Positions 33,338-42,517 are shown, counted from the stretch's first letter. The stretch: DNA of 64,000 nucleotides from Niastella yeongjuensis (GCF_900110245.1 NZ_FOCZ01000016.1:104459-168458); one strand, 5' to 3'. Made by a program: numbers and translations. Notes: a model not told the origin generated them from the letters alone.

Positions 33338-34222
33338 ATGCGAGTATTTGTTACAGGAGCTTCCGGTTTTGTAGGCTCCGCCATCGTTCAGCAACTTTTG
33401 CAGGCTGGCCACCAGGTGCTGGGCCTGGTACGGTCAGACAAGGGCGCCGAAGCAGTAACCAACTTAGGCGCAGAACCCTATCGCGGCGACCTCGATGACC
33501 TGGAGAGTTTACAAAAAGGCGCTGCGCAGTGTGATGCGGTTATTCATACTGCCTTCAATCACGATTTTTCCCGATACAAAGACAATTGCGACAACGACTA
33601 CCAGGTGATCCTGGCTATGGGCAAAGCGCTGGCCGGCACCAACAAACCATTGGTGGTTACTTCCGGTGTAGGCTTGCTGCATGCAGACAGGCTATTAACT
33701 GAAAACGACAAACCCGCCAGTTCCAGCGCAATCCCACGTGCAGCTTCGGAAGAAGCGGCTATCGCTGTGGCTGAACAAGGGGTAAATTCCTACATCGTGC
33801 GACTGCCCATTGTTCATGGCCCCAATGACCATGGTTTCATTCCTATTGTTATTGGTATCACCAAAGACAAAGGTATTTCGGCTTATATCGGTGAGGGCAA
33901 TAATACCTGGTCGGGCGTTCATCGGTTAGATGCCGCTGTTGTATACCGGCTGATCGTTGAACAACAACCTGCGCAAAAAGCATTTCATGCTGTAGCTGAG
34001 GCTGGTATTCCATTTAAGCAGATCGCCACTGTTATTGCAAAAGAATTACAGGTGCCTGTGACGAGTAAGGAAGGTGCAGATGCCGAAGCTCATTTTGGCT
34101 GGTTCAAACACTTTGCTGCCATGGGTGTTCCGGTATCGAGTGAACTAACCCGTACTACATTAGGCTGGAAACCTGTGCAACCGGGCATGCTCGAAGAATT
34201 AGTGCCTGGAGTGTATTTTTAG
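33338..34222 (+). CDS. NAD(P)-dependent epimerase/dehydratase-like protein
   Basis: A 294-residue extended or atypical SDR. The Rossmann loop is VFVTGASGFVGSAIVQQLL, with a following RSDKGAEAVTNLGAEPYRGD that suggests NADP. The usual YxxxK catalytic pair is not clear; the region RAASEEAAIAVAEQGVNSYI takes its place, as in many family members of unknown substrate. Its TAG stop runs straight into a GGCAGAA-type repeat. It probably belongs with the Crp/Fnr gene upstream. Confidence 0.85.
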   Translation: MRVFVTGASGFVGSAIVQQLLQAGHQVLGLVRSDKGAEAVTNLGAEPYRGDLDDLESLQKGAAQCDAVIHTAFNHDFSRYKDNCDNDYQVILAMGKALAGTNKPLVVTSGVGLLHADRLLTENDKPASSSAIPRAASEEAAIAVAEQGVNSYIVRLPIVHGPNDHGFIPIVIGITKDKGISAYIGEGNNTWSGVHRLDAAVVYRLIVEQQPAQKAFHAVAEAGIPFKQIATVIAKELQVPVTSKEGADAEAHFGWFKHFAAMGVPVSSELTRTTLGWKPVQPGMLEELVPGVYF

Positions 34223-34273
34223 GCAATGGGCAAAGGGCTCATCTCTGCCTTTTGCCCTCTGCCTTCTGCCCTT
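34223..34273. repeat. Degenerate GGCAGAA-type heptad repeat between convergent genes
   Basis: Read on the minus strand, this is GGCAGAA, GGCAGAG, GGCAAAA, GGCAGAG and then ATGAGCCC. It fills the whole 51-bp gap between the stop codons of two convergent genes. The perfect form of the same heptad occurs at 63749-63824. Confidence 0.7.
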
Positions 34274-35224
34274 TTAAAATATCAGCAATTTAGCCTGTTC
34301 AGGAAAGATCAATTTCAGGTGAAGCGGGTTATATGCTTTTAGTTGTGCATGGATCATTTGCTCGCGGTTACCGCCGGGTTTAATATGTGTGATCACAACC
34401 TGGAAATTATTTAATGCTTCAGTTCCGGAAAGTGATGCCAGGTCTTGCATTTCCGATAGTAACCAGTGCGGAGTAAGATGTCCGAATAATTGTTTATCCG
34501 GTTGCTCATTGGAGAAGGAGACTTCAATAAACAATGCTTTCAGTTTTTTGGCTTTCAGCAGCGGTGCTACCTGTTGCCATAGCTGGTGCATTTTATCGGA
34601 ATGTTCTACAGAATCGGCGCCGGTATCGCCCAGGTATAATACGTATGCTTCCTTATGGCGAACGAGGAACGCGGTACTTTGATAAGGATTGGAATGACTG
34701 AGCGAAAAAGCCGTTACCTGCATCTCTGTATTTTGCAAGGGTGCTTCGGTACCGGGTGTCAGTACATCGTAATGATACTTACCCAGTGCAGGTTTATCGC
34801 CCTCATTGGCAAAGTTGGCCCAGCTTTTCCAGGTAAAATATTTATCCTTTAATACCTCGATGGTGTAGTCGAGCCCATAAATAGTTTTGGTGCTATCGTC
34901 TGGCGAATTGATGACCATGCCCGACAGGTGATCGAGGTGTGCATGTGAGATGAGATACCCTTTTATGTTTTTCTTCAACACCTCCGCAGAAGTGCCTGTT
35001 AAAAGTTTTGCCCGGATGGCTTTTTCAATGCCATAATGCAACGTGCCGGCATCGAGACATACATACGCATCGCTGCCTGTTGGCGCGATCAGGTAAGCCG
35101 ACAAATTACTTTCGTCAATTCCGCCTTTTACACCAAGCGGAATGACCCGGAACGAAGTTTGGGAATAAGAATGATTGCCGATCAGTACACAGGCAACTAT
35201 AAGTGTAATTAGAAATGGCTTCAT
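34274..35224 (-). CDS. Secreted class II cyclic-nucleotide phosphodiesterase-like protein
   Basis: A 316-residue metallo-beta-lactamase-fold protein with a signal peptide (LIVACVLIGNHSYSQT). The metal motif is LISHAHLDHLSGM (His94, His96, Asp98, His99), with VLYLGDTGADS and VITHIKPGG further on. Together with LDAGTLHYGIEKAI this is the layout of class II 3',5'-cyclic nucleotide phosphodiesterases (PF02112, yeast PDE1-like). It would act outside the cytoplasm, hydrolysing cyclic nucleotides in the periplasm or medium. The upstream CocE hydrolase gene ends 27 bp before its start, so they are probably co-transcribed. Confidence 0.85.
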   Translation of the reverse strand: MKPFLITLIVACVLIGNHSYSQTSFRVIPLGVKGGIDESNLSAYLIAPTGSDAYVCLDAGTLHYGIEKAIRAKLLTGTSAEVLKKNIKGYLISHAHLDHLSGMVINSPDDSTKTIYGLDYTIEVLKDKYFTWKSWANFANEGDKPALGKYHYDVLTPGTEAPLQNTEMQVTAFSLSHSNPYQSTAFLVRHKEAYVLYLGDTGADSVEHSDKMHQLWQQVAPLLKAKKLKALFIEVSFSNEQPDKQLFGHLTPHWLLSEMQDLASLSGTEALNNFQVVITHIKPGGNREQMIHAQLKAYNPLHLKLIFPEQAKLLIF

Positions 35225-35251
35225 GTGATAAAACTACTGATAAAACCACCA

Positions 35252-37099
35252 TTATTCCATTACCGGCAATTGAATATGTGAAGGGGCATTGGCCGAGCGG
35301 TATACTTTATGCGTGGCTGCCCTGAAATCGCTTTCCTTTGCCTCGAAAATATTGGGCACATATGTTTGCGGATTGCGATCGATGATGGGGAACCAGGTAC
35401 TTTGTACCTGTACCATTATCTTATGGCCCTTCAGGAATACATGGTTTAGCGTGTGCAAATCGATCGCATAGGATTCTATTTTACCGGGCGTAACAGGCTC
35501 GGGTTTTTCAAAACTTTTTCTAAAACGCCCTCTGAAAACATCGTTGGCTACCATAAACTGGTAACCCGCCATTTTGGGTTCCTTCGGATACTGTTGTGGG
35601 TAAACGTCAATCAGTTTTACTATCCAGTCGGCATCGCTGCCACTGGTGGCGGCAAATAACTGTGCGATCAGTTTTCCTGTTACTGTAATGTCTTGCTGCA
35701 GCGTGTCGGTTTCCCAGCTTAATACGTCTGCTCGATTGTGTACAAACCGCTGGTCTTCCGTTAGCCAGGTATACCAGCGTGAATCGGGCCCGTATGTTTG
35801 TTCTATCGGTCTGTTACGATAAGGTACCGGATGGGCAGGGTCTGATACGTAACTGTCGTATTGGTCGTTATTGGCAGCTGGTTTGTCAAAGGTAAGTTTA
35901 CCGCCTGCCTGAAAGTAAAGGTTCTTTGGTATGGCTTGCCGGGGCGGCCAGCTGTCATAATTTTTCCAGGTATTACTGCCTGTTTGAAAGGTGATGGCTT
36001 CTGCAAAATGTCCGTCGCCTTTTCCTTTCAGGTAAAAGGCAAACCAGGGCGCCTGGATGTTCTTTCTGAAGTATTCGCCGGTGGCAGAGTCGAAGCTGAT
36101 GTTACCTAGTTTATCGCCCTTTTGAAATGCCCACTGGCCATGATTCCATGGACCTATAACCATATGGTTGAAGTGATGCCGGTCGTTCTTTTCCCAGGTT
36201 TCATAGGCAGTAACCGGACCATAAAAATCTTCCTGGTCCCACCAACCGGCTACGTTCAGGTTGGGTACCCGGGGCGAATCCAACTGTAATTGCACGGCCC
36301 GCTCTTTCCAGTACGAATCATAATTCGGGTGCTGAGCAAAATTGTTCCAGGAAGGCAGTTTGTTATGGAAGTAGTTTTTGTTTACGTTCGATAAGGGGCC
36401 CAGTTGCAGGTACCATTCATACGTATCGTACAGGGTGAATGGAAAAAGGGAATCTGTTTTACTGATCTCTTCCATAAATGCATATTCGAAGGAATAGCTC
36501 AACCGGAAGGCGCCATTGTGGTGGAAGTCGTCGCCCAGGAACATATCGGCATGGGCAGCCTGTTCTGAAACTGCCTTTAAACAGGGATGAGGGTCTATGG
36601 CGCCCATTTCGGTTGTCCAGCCATCGTACGAAACGCCGAGCATGCCAGCCTTCCCGTTGTTGCCAGGAACATGTTGTAGCAGCCAGTCGAATGTATCATA
36701 AGTGTCGGTACTTTCATCGATGGCTTTGGGGTCTTTTTTGTTGCGGGGTAATCTTTGCATTACATAAGCCCCTTCTGAACCATAGCGCCCACGTATATCC
36801 TGGCAAACAAAAATATAGCCGTCTTCGGCCATGTCTTTATAATAGGGTATTTTTTCAGGACTGGGGAAATTTTCGGCACCATAAGGCGTGCGTTCCATTA
36901 AAAAAGGCAGCGGTTCATTTGCCTCTTTTGGCGTATAGATTACCGTATGTAAATGGATGCCGTCCCGCATGGGGATCATGACGTCTTTTTTATCATATTT
37001 GTCATCCGGCGACGCTTTTGCCTGTGCCCGGGCTGTACCAACCAGTGTTATACTGGTAATTAGATATACAAAAAAGGATTGTTTAATAAGCGTAGTCAT
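35252..37099 (-). CDS. CocE/NonD-family serine hydrolase
   Basis: A 615-residue secreted alpha/beta hydrolase of the X-Pro dipeptidyl-peptidase S15 / CocE group. The signal peptide ends at GTARAQA. The N-terminal domain has DVMIPMRDGIHLHTVIYTPK and the nucleophile elbow MLGVSYDGWTTEM. HFNHMVIGPWNHGQW is the usual WxHG-type region with the catalytic His. The C-terminal jelly-roll domain ends in GHKIMVQVQSTWFPIIDRN. Natural substrates are unknown; relatives act on esters, amides or acyl-amino acids. It lies in one transcription unit with the phosphodiesterase gene downstream. Confidence 0.9.
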   Translation of the reverse strand: MTTLIKQSFFVYLITSITLVGTARAQAKASPDDKYDKKDVMIPMRDGIHLHTVIYTPKEANEPLPFLMERTPYGAENFPSPEKIPYYKDMAEDGYIFVCQDIRGRYGSEGAYVMQRLPRNKKDPKAIDESTDTYDTFDWLLQHVPGNNGKAGMLGVSYDGWTTEMGAIDPHPCLKAVSEQAAHADMFLGDDFHHNGAFRLSYSFEYAFMEEISKTDSLFPFTLYDTYEWYLQLGPLSNVNKNYFHNKLPSWNNFAQHPNYDSYWKERAVQLQLDSPRVPNLNVAGWWDQEDFYGPVTAYETWEKNDRHHFNHMVIGPWNHGQWAFQKGDKLGNISFDSATGEYFRKNIQAPWFAFYLKGKGDGHFAEAITFQTGSNTWKNYDSWPPRQAIPKNLYFQAGGKLTFDKPAANNDQYDSYVSDPAHPVPYRNRPIEQTYGPDSRWYTWLTEDQRFVHNRADVLSWETDTLQQDITVTGKLIAQLFAATSGSDADWIVKLIDVYPQQYPKEPKMAGYQFMVANDVFRGRFRKSFEKPEPVTPGKIESYAIDLHTLNHVFLKGHKIMVQVQSTWFPIIDRNPQTYVPNIFEAKESDFRAATHKVYRSANAPSHIQLPVME

Positions 37100-37213
37100 T
37101 GGAAGTAATTTTTATTAAGGGCGGGAACGGGTATGCCAAAATAAAAATTATTACCCAGCCAGTCAAACGAAATTTGCCAGCTTATTACCTATCAAATTAA
37201 AGATTCAATCTTT

Positions 37214-38449
37214 TTAAAATATTTCGCCCAGGTTTACAAAGAACCCGCGGGAGCCATTCTGGCCAAACCCGTAGTCGATACACAAATTGGCGCCGGAATG
37301 TTTGTTGAGTTTTATGCGCAGACCAAGTCCGTAACCGGGGAAGATCTTATTGTAGGCTTCAGAAATATCGTCGGAAAAATGCTGGAGGTTTATGAAAGCC
37401 ACCCCGCCTATTAAGCCATTATTGGTAATGCCGAAGCGATATTCCGTTTCAAAATAACTCATGCTTTTACCTCTGTACCGTCCCTGGATGTATCCGCGGC
37501 CGGTGTTGTAATTATCATCCCAGCCGGTGCTGGGCAATAATAAATAAGGCGAGGTGCCGCCTGTTACAATCCATTCCATCAACCAAAATGCCAAAACATT
37601 CTTCGAGCCTTTTGGGAAGTTAACATACTTTCTGGCATCGATCAGGATCGAATGCCAGGTGCTGTCGCTGCCGAAGGCTTTGGGGCTGTACCGATACGCC
37701 ACATTGAAATAAACGCCCTGTTGTGGGTTTATCTGGTTAAGGCGGTTGTCGTACAAGAGGCGCAATACAACACCTGATGCGGTTTCTGTGGTACCCAGTT
37801 TATTTGTCAATTGATCTTTGAGGTCATCCGATAAAGAATCCGTTGGCCTGATGTTCCAGAGTTTGTCAAAGTAGTAACCAAGGCCAACATAAAAATTATG
37901 CGACAATGATTTCATCACCGTCTGGTGTACTTTAATGCCTGAGAAGTTTATGGTGAATCCCTGGTTAGGATCTGTTTCGCCGCCGAGGCCGTAAATGACA
38001 GAAGGATATTTGATAAATCTGAAATCGGTAATGAAATTGTAGCGGTTGCCTTTAGTCCAGGTATTTATTTGGAAGGGGATCAATACCTGTTTCTTTTGCG
38101 AATAGGTAACATTTGTAGTGATGCTGGAGATCTTGGTATCTTTTGCTGTATCGGTATACCAGGCCATGTTAGCGCTTATGATGCCTGCGAAACCTGTTTG
38201 CAGGGTATAACCAATAGCAGGCACAATTGAAAAATGCTTGCGGGTGTCTTTTTTCAATGCTGTATCGGGCTGTAATGGTGCGTGCGGGTTAAAGAGATGG
38301 TGCAATACATCGCCCATATCTTTTTCAGGGACTTTTTCGGCTGAAGTACTATCAGAGGGAGGGGTTTGTTTTTCCTGTTCGGAAGATTGAGCAAAACTTT
38401 TATGAACCAACACTATCACCAGTATCAATAATATCAGCTTACGTATCAA
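37214..38449 (-). CDS. Omp85/BamA-type surface antigen barrel
   Basis: A 411-residue protein with a signal peptide (VIVLVHKSFAQSS). The bulk is a 16-strand-type barrel like the bacterial surface antigen domain (PF01103), with SGVVLRLLYDNRLNQINPQQ, FETEYRFGITNNGLIGGVAF and the closing segment ending in Phe (GFFVNLGEIF). No POTRA domains are visible, unlike BamA, so it belongs to the POTRA-less group often found in Bacteroidota. It may move proteins or lipids across the outer membrane; the substrate is unknown. Confidence 0.8.
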   Translation of the reverse strand: MIRKLILLILVIVLVHKSFAQSSEQEKQTPPSDSTSAEKVPEKDMGDVLHHLFNPHAPLQPDTALKKDTRKHFSIVPAIGYTLQTGFAGIISANMAWYTDTAKDTKISSITTNVTYSQKKQVLIPFQINTWTKGNRYNFITDFRFIKYPSVIYGLGGETDPNQGFTINFSGIKVHQTVMKSLSHNFYVGLGYYFDKLWNIRPTDSLSDDLKDQLTNKLGTTETASGVVLRLLYDNRLNQINPQQGVYFNVAYRYSPKAFGSDSTWHSILIDARKYVNFPKGSKNVLAFWLMEWIVTGGTSPYLLLPSTGWDDNYNTGRGYIQGRYRGKSMSYFETEYRFGITNNGLIGGVAFINLQHFSDDISEAYNKIFPGYGLGLRIKLNKHSGANLCIDYGFGQNGSRGFFVNLGEIF

Positions 38450-38688
38450 AAGTCGGTATTTTAGGTAATGACGGTTAAAACCGGTAATATTATAACAAAT
38501 CTATATAATACTCATGCCCGGTTTGTATTTTAACGGGAACTTAACCACATCAGACGCTATTTGAGCGATAAACATGCGTTTGTAGAGTAATTGCTACAAT
38601 GCAGAGCTGGTCCGGGTTTACGTTTTTCATAATAATGATATGCCAATGTAGGTCTCTCCCCTTCCCGGCATTGGTGTATATTCGGAGC

Positions 38689-39300
38689 ATGCTACAAAAC
38701 CGGGTAAACCCATTAGGTGAAATTATCAGTACAAAAGCCAGAGGTGCCTGGATGGGTAATCGCGGCTTGCTGCACAACGATAAACAGGAAATCGTACGGC
38801 CATTCCGGTTACCCGCCTGGATCACCTGTGTGCTTGCATTTAAAAATAGAAAACGAATTGTAATGTCGCCCGGATTGTATACCGAACTTTTTTTCCTTGA
38901 TGAGGCCACGGCTTTTTCTGCGGGTCACCGGCCGTGTAAAGAATGCAGAAGGAATGATCATTTACGGTTTAAAAAATACTGGCTCCTGGGAAATCCAGGT
39001 TATGATTTCAATGAGAAAACCAGTATTACGGAAATTGATAAGATTATTCACCGCGAACGGCTGGGCGTCAACAATACCAAAGTGACCTTCCTGGCGGAGA
39101 TCAGCGAATTGCCCGATGGGACTTTTATCCTGCTTGATGAAAAACCATTTTTAATAAAAGGCGATTGGTTATACGCATGGACACCTGCCGGATATGATAC
39201 TGGTATAATTAAACCTGGTAAATTGGAAGTGACAGTTCTCACCCCTGCTTCTATTGTAAGTGCGTTTAAGGCTGGTTATCTTCCTCAAATGGCAGTATAA
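38689..39300 (+). CDS. Hypothetical protein with a Cys-based Ada-like motif
   Basis: A 203-residue protein from the ATG at 38689; a TTG-type upstream extension from 38599 is poorly coding-like and rejected. Conserved-looking segments are NPLGEIISTKARGAWMGNRG, PAWITCVLAFKNRKRIVMSP, and AGHRPCKECRRNDHLRFKKY. The last resembles the zinc/DNA-binding Cys motif of Ada-type proteins. The family is widespread but unnamed as far as I know. A nucleic-acid role is a guess. Confidence 0.65.
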   Translation: MLQNRVNPLGEIISTKARGAWMGNRGLLHNDKQEIVRPFRLPAWITCVLAFKNRKRIVMSPGLYTELFFLDEATAFSAGHRPCKECRRNDHLRFKKYWLLGNPGYDFNEKTSITEIDKIIHRERLGVNNTKVTFLAEISELPDGTFILLDEKPFLIKGDWLYAWTPAGYDTGIIKPGKLEVTVLTPASIVSAFKAGYLPQMAV

Positions 39301-39311
39301 TGAAGAACGTG

Positions 39312-39473
39312 TTATTTATAAAACACGAAGAATGATATGATCCAGATGGTAGCAATGATCGTGAGGGCCTGGTAATAACTCCAGAATTCGCCGAGGTCAA
39401 CTTCTTTGTCATATTTGGCCAAACTGATAAATGCTCCAAGAACTGGTATCCAATAAATTGATTTATTAGCCAT
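39312..39473 (-). CDS. 53-residue membrane protein in the sigma/YCII operon
   Basis: An ATG at 39473 opens 53 codons ending at TAA 39312-39314. The sequence has two hydrophobic helices (SIYWIPVLGAFISLAKY and LTIIATIWIISFFVFYK) separated by an acidic loop (DKEVDLGEFW). It starts 10 bp after the stop of the ECF42-type sigma gene on the same strand, so it is probably the third gene of that operon. I do not recognise it. The regular two-helix design and tight spacing support a real gene. Confidence 0.6.
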   Translation of the reverse strand: MANKSIYWIPVLGAFISLAKYDKEVDLGEFWSYYQALTIIATIWIISFFVFYK

Positions 39474-39483
39474 AAAGAACTAG

Positions 39484-40719
39484 TTAATGCTCCATCAATT
39501 TAAGTATTTTATTGGAGATTATCAACTTGTCTGCCGCTGATTTGGTTAATGCCAATGCATTATGAAAATGTGTAATAGCTTTTGTGTTATCGATACTCAT
39601 ATACAGCTCGCCCAGCAGGGAATGGTATAAATGGTTCCCGGAGAGGTTTATCTTTTCTGCTTCTTTGATCGCTTCCTGTTTGCCGCGAGCCTTGGCGAGG
39701 GCATAGGTCCTGTTTAAGGCGGCAATGGGCGAATATTCAATCAACAACAGGTGGTTATACAGGTGTAGAATACACTCCCATTTTTTATCTGTATCGGCCT
39801 TGGTGGTATGCCAGTAGGCGATTCCCGCTTCCAGGTGGTATTTGGAAAGCGTATTTCCTTCTGAAGCCTGGTTTAAAAAGTACTCGCCTTTTTCAATCAG
39901 TTCCTGGTTCCAGAGGTCTGTGTCCTGGTCCTGGTACAGCACTATTTCCCCCTGCGGGTTCAGCCGGGAGTCGAATCTGGATGATTGAAAACACATCAGC
40001 GAAAGCAGGGCGTTGGCTGCGGGTGTATTCAAATGCTCATTTTCAACAAGCATATAGGTTAATCGCATCGCTTCCAGACAAAGGTCTTTGCGCAGGGTGA
40101 TGTCCTGGTTGGGAGAATAATACCCTTCATTATAAAGCAGGTATAAGGTGGTTAAAACGGCAGGTAAGCGCTCGTTTATTTCTGAGGCTGTTGGCTGGGT
40201 TATGGCTATTTTTTCTGTGCGGAGCTTTTCTTTGGCGCGTTGCAGCCGTTTGTAAATAGCTGTTTTATTGGTAAGAAAGGCATTGGCGATCTCACCGATC
40301 CCAAAACCACAAAGCAGGTTTAACGCGAGGCCAATTTGCGCTTCGGCGGCGTTACAGGGATGGCAAACCACAAACATCATAGCCAGCTGGCTGTCGTTGA
40401 TATTCCTGACTGAGAGGTCAATTTCAATTTCTTCTGAAGTGGTGGTGGTATACTTTATTTCTTTTGAAATGTTTTGGGCAAACAGGGAGTTGCGCCGCAG
40501 ATAGTCTTTCGTTTTGTTTTTGGCAACGGTATACAACCAGGCGGTTGGGTTTTCGGGAAGCCCTTTAAGGCCCCATAATTCCGAAGCCAAAAGAAAGGTA
40601 TCGCTTACCAGGTCTTCTGCTATTTCAATATGGTCTATGCCGAATAACTTACAGAGTACAGAAACTATCTTTCTGTATTCAGTCCTGAATAAATGCGGTA
40701 TTAATTCGGCTTGTTTCAT
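39484..40719 (-). CDS. ECF42-type RNA polymerase sigma factor with C-terminal extension
   Basis: A 411-residue sigma factor. Region 2 has IEIAEDLVSDTFLLASELWG and NPTAWLYTVAKNKTKDYLRR. Region 4 has GFGIGEIANAFLTNKTAIYK then RLQRAKEKLR. The remaining 220 residues are a TPR-like helical domain (YLLYNEGYYSPNQ, AALNRTYALAKARGKQEAIK), the hallmark of the ECF42 group (DUF6596). Members of that group are encoded beside a YCII/DGPF protein, which is the case here 90 bp upstream. No classical anti-sigma factor is present; the extension is thought to regulate activity. Confidence 0.9.
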   Translation of the reverse strand: MKQAELIPHLFRTEYRKIVSVLCKLFGIDHIEIAEDLVSDTFLLASELWGLKGLPENPTAWLYTVAKNKTKDYLRRNSLFAQNISKEIKYTTTTSEEIEIDLSVRNINDSQLAMMFVVCHPCNAAEAQIGLALNLLCGFGIGEIANAFLTNKTAIYKRLQRAKEKLRTEKIAITQPTASEINERLPAVLTTLYLLYNEGYYSPNQDITLRKDLCLEAMRLTYMLVENEHLNTPAANALLSLMCFQSSRFDSRLNPQGEIVLYQDQDTDLWNQELIEKGEYFLNQASEGNTLSKYHLEAGIAYWHTTKADTDKKWECILHLYNHLLLIEYSPIAALNRTYALAKARGKQEAIKEAEKINLSGNHLYHSLLGELYMSIDNTKAITHFHNALALTKSAADKLIISNKILKLMEH

Positions 40720-40809
40720 AAGTAAGGCTGACCTGTAAGGTACGCATTCGGGTCTTAAAATATCAGACTGTTTATGCGTTCCTGACAGGTCAGCACCATC
40801 GAGTTCAAA

Positions 40810-41151
40810 TTACATAACACTGATCTCTCTTATTTCCACATTTCCGCCTGCGCCCAGTATGGGGCATTCTTTGGCCAGTTCTGTTGCTTCTTCTTCCGTG
40901 TTGGCTTTTACAATGCTATACCCTACTATCGATTCTTTTATTTCAGTGTATGGCCCGTCGGTAATTACATTGTTTGGGTTTAACACCTTGCCTGTAAGGT
41001 TTAACCGGTTTCCGCGATCGGTCAGTTTGTTTTGTGCGGCAATACCGCCGATCCAATCCATCCAGCGTTTTGTATTGGCTTGCATTTCTTCGGGTGAACG
41101 CTTAGGCATGGCAGCGATGTCAGTTCTGAAAATTAACAGGAAATCTTTCAT
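40810..41151 (-). CDS. YCII-related (DGPF domain) protein
   Basis: A 113-residue protein from the ATG at 41151; a TTG 9 bp upstream is in frame but unlikely. The DGPF signature is present in VITDGPYTEIKESIVGYSIV, preceded by RWMDWIGGIAAQNKL and followed by EEATELAKECPILGAGGNVE. In other bacteria this family is paired with ECF42 sigma factors, and here the sigma gene follows on the same strand. Its biochemical role is not established. Confidence 0.9.
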   Translation of the reverse strand: MKDFLLIFRTDIAAMPKRSPEEMQANTKRWMDWIGGIAAQNKLTDRGNRLNLTGKVLNPNNVITDGPYTEIKESIVGYSIVKANTEEEATELAKECPILGAGGNVEIREISVM

Positions 41152-41227
41152 TGTAGTCAATATTTAGTATTAAAAACTAATGACGAACGGCTTTGACGGA
41201 TTGGACAGGTTTTTAAAAATATTTTTT

Positions 41228-41884
41228 TCAGGCAGTTTTAAGGGTATTCCGGTCTACCCAGTAAGCCAGCAGCACAAACAGCCATTGAAACTGGGCGCTC
41301 CAGGCCAGGGCCGTTTCGTTCGCAGGCGCCGGTCCCCACGAGCTGGACAATTGCACCAGTACAAACAGCGCTATCAATACACCAAATACTATTTTACCCA
41401 GGGTGTTTTTAAATTGAACACTGCGGAGGTACAACACAATGCCGGCTACAAACAGGATCACTTCTATGACTATTTCAACCGCGGGTGAACCCCATAACGC
41501 TAATCCAACATGGGTTGAATTGTCGGTTGGCAATAAAGGCAGGTCGCCAAAGTGCACAAAGAAGTCGAGCACCCAATGACTAAATACCGCCAGGCCCAGT
41601 ATAAGGGCATTCCTGCCATTTTTCTTAACCAGGAAGTAGATTCCCCCAAACAACAACGACCAGCACAACGCGCCTATAAGGCTGTGTGTATACGGATAGC
41701 TTTTAAACTCAAGGATGCGGTTGCCACTGAGTTCAGGATGTATAATAACGTGCTCTATATGCAACAGCAAAAACGTAGGCCAGATCAGGTCCAACAGTTG
41801 TACTGCAATAAAAAAAGTTCCCAGTGAAATAGCGGGTGCGGTCTTTTTTAAGCCCATTCCCAGGCCAAAATGTCCTATAAACAT
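41228..41884 (-). CDS. YdjM/DUF457-like membrane-bound hydrolase family protein
   Basis: A 218-residue protein with six or more hydrophobic segments. The metal-ligand-like motifs of this family are visible: FIGHFGLGMGLKK near the N-terminus, LLDLIWP, YTHSLIGALCWSLLFG, and FSHWVLDFFVHFGDLPL. The activity of the family is unproven. It is transcribed from the same strand as the YCII/sigma operon but with a separate upstream gap. It follows a Crp/Fnr regulator, a possible controller. Confidence 0.75.
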   Translation of the reverse strand: MFIGHFGLGMGLKKTAPAISLGTFFIAVQLLDLIWPTFLLLHIEHVIIHPELSGNRILEFKSYPYTHSLIGALCWSLLFGGIYFLVKKNGRNALILGLAVFSHWVLDFFVHFGDLPLLPTDNSTHVGLALWGSPAVEIVIEVILFVAGIVLYLRSVQFKNTLGKIVFGVLIALFVLVQLSSSWGPAPANETALAWSAQFQWLFVLLAYWVDRNTLKTA

Positions 41885-41944
41885 GTGTCATTTGATTTAG
41901 GATTCAAATGTCATCGAAAAGAACATGTGACCGCTTGACTTAAA

Positions 41945-42517
41945 TCAAGAACTTATTCGCTTCCGGATGCGGCTCAGGGTTTCGGGCGACATCCCCATCA
42001 TGGAGGCCAGGTATTGCAGCGGCACCTCATTAAAAAGGGCCGGGTTATAATTGAACAGCCATTTGTAGCGGTCTTCGGCACTCATCGACAACAACGAGAA
42101 CACGCGTTGTTCCATAAAGACAAAACAGCGGGCGATAAACAGTTTTTCCAGCTGGTGCCATTTGGGAACGGTCTTTTCCATGGCGTTGTACCCGGTACGA
42201 TTAAGGGTATAACATTCGCAATCGGTCAGCGCCTGTATATAACATTTTGCGGCATCATTGAATAGCATCCCGGCCAGATCGGTTATAAAACCGCCTTTGC
42301 CTGCTATCCATTGTGTTATTTCCTGGCCATTGTCATCGATGAGGTATACCCGCATTAAACCCGATTGCAAAAAGCTGAGGGAATGGCAGATCTTACCCGG
42401 TTTTAAATAGTAAGCGCCTTTCTGAATGGTTTCAGGTTGAAAAAAAGAGGCAACCTGTTGTAGGTCTGTGCCCGTAATATTCCAAAAAGAAGAGATATAG
42501 GATTCCAATTCGTTCAT
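41945..42517 (-). CDS. Crp/Fnr-family transcription regulator
   Basis: A 190-residue regulator from the ATG at 42517; another ATG 15 bp upstream is possible, but family members usually begin MNELESY. The beta-roll has IQKGAYYLKPGKICHSLSFL and the winged helix VPLQYLASMMGMSPETLSRI. The effector is unknown. It is divergent from the YncE/phosphoesterase gene and lies upstream of a same-strand membrane protein gene 60 bp away. Confidence 0.88.
   Translation of the reverse strand: MNELESYISSFWNITGTDLQQVASFFQPETIQKGAYYLKPGKICHSLSFLQSGLMRVYLIDDNGQEITQWIAGKGGFITDLAGMLFNDAAKCYIQALTDCECYTLNRTGYNAMEKTVPKWHQLEKLFIARCFVFMEQRVFSLLSMSAEDRYKWLFNYNPALFNEVPLQYLASMMGMSPETLSRIRKRISS

Noticed and set aside
38599..38688. 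N-terminal extension of the Ada-motif protein
   Set aside because: The added 30 residues are Cys/Phe-rich and unlike the rest; the ATG at 38689 begins the recognisable NPLGEI region.
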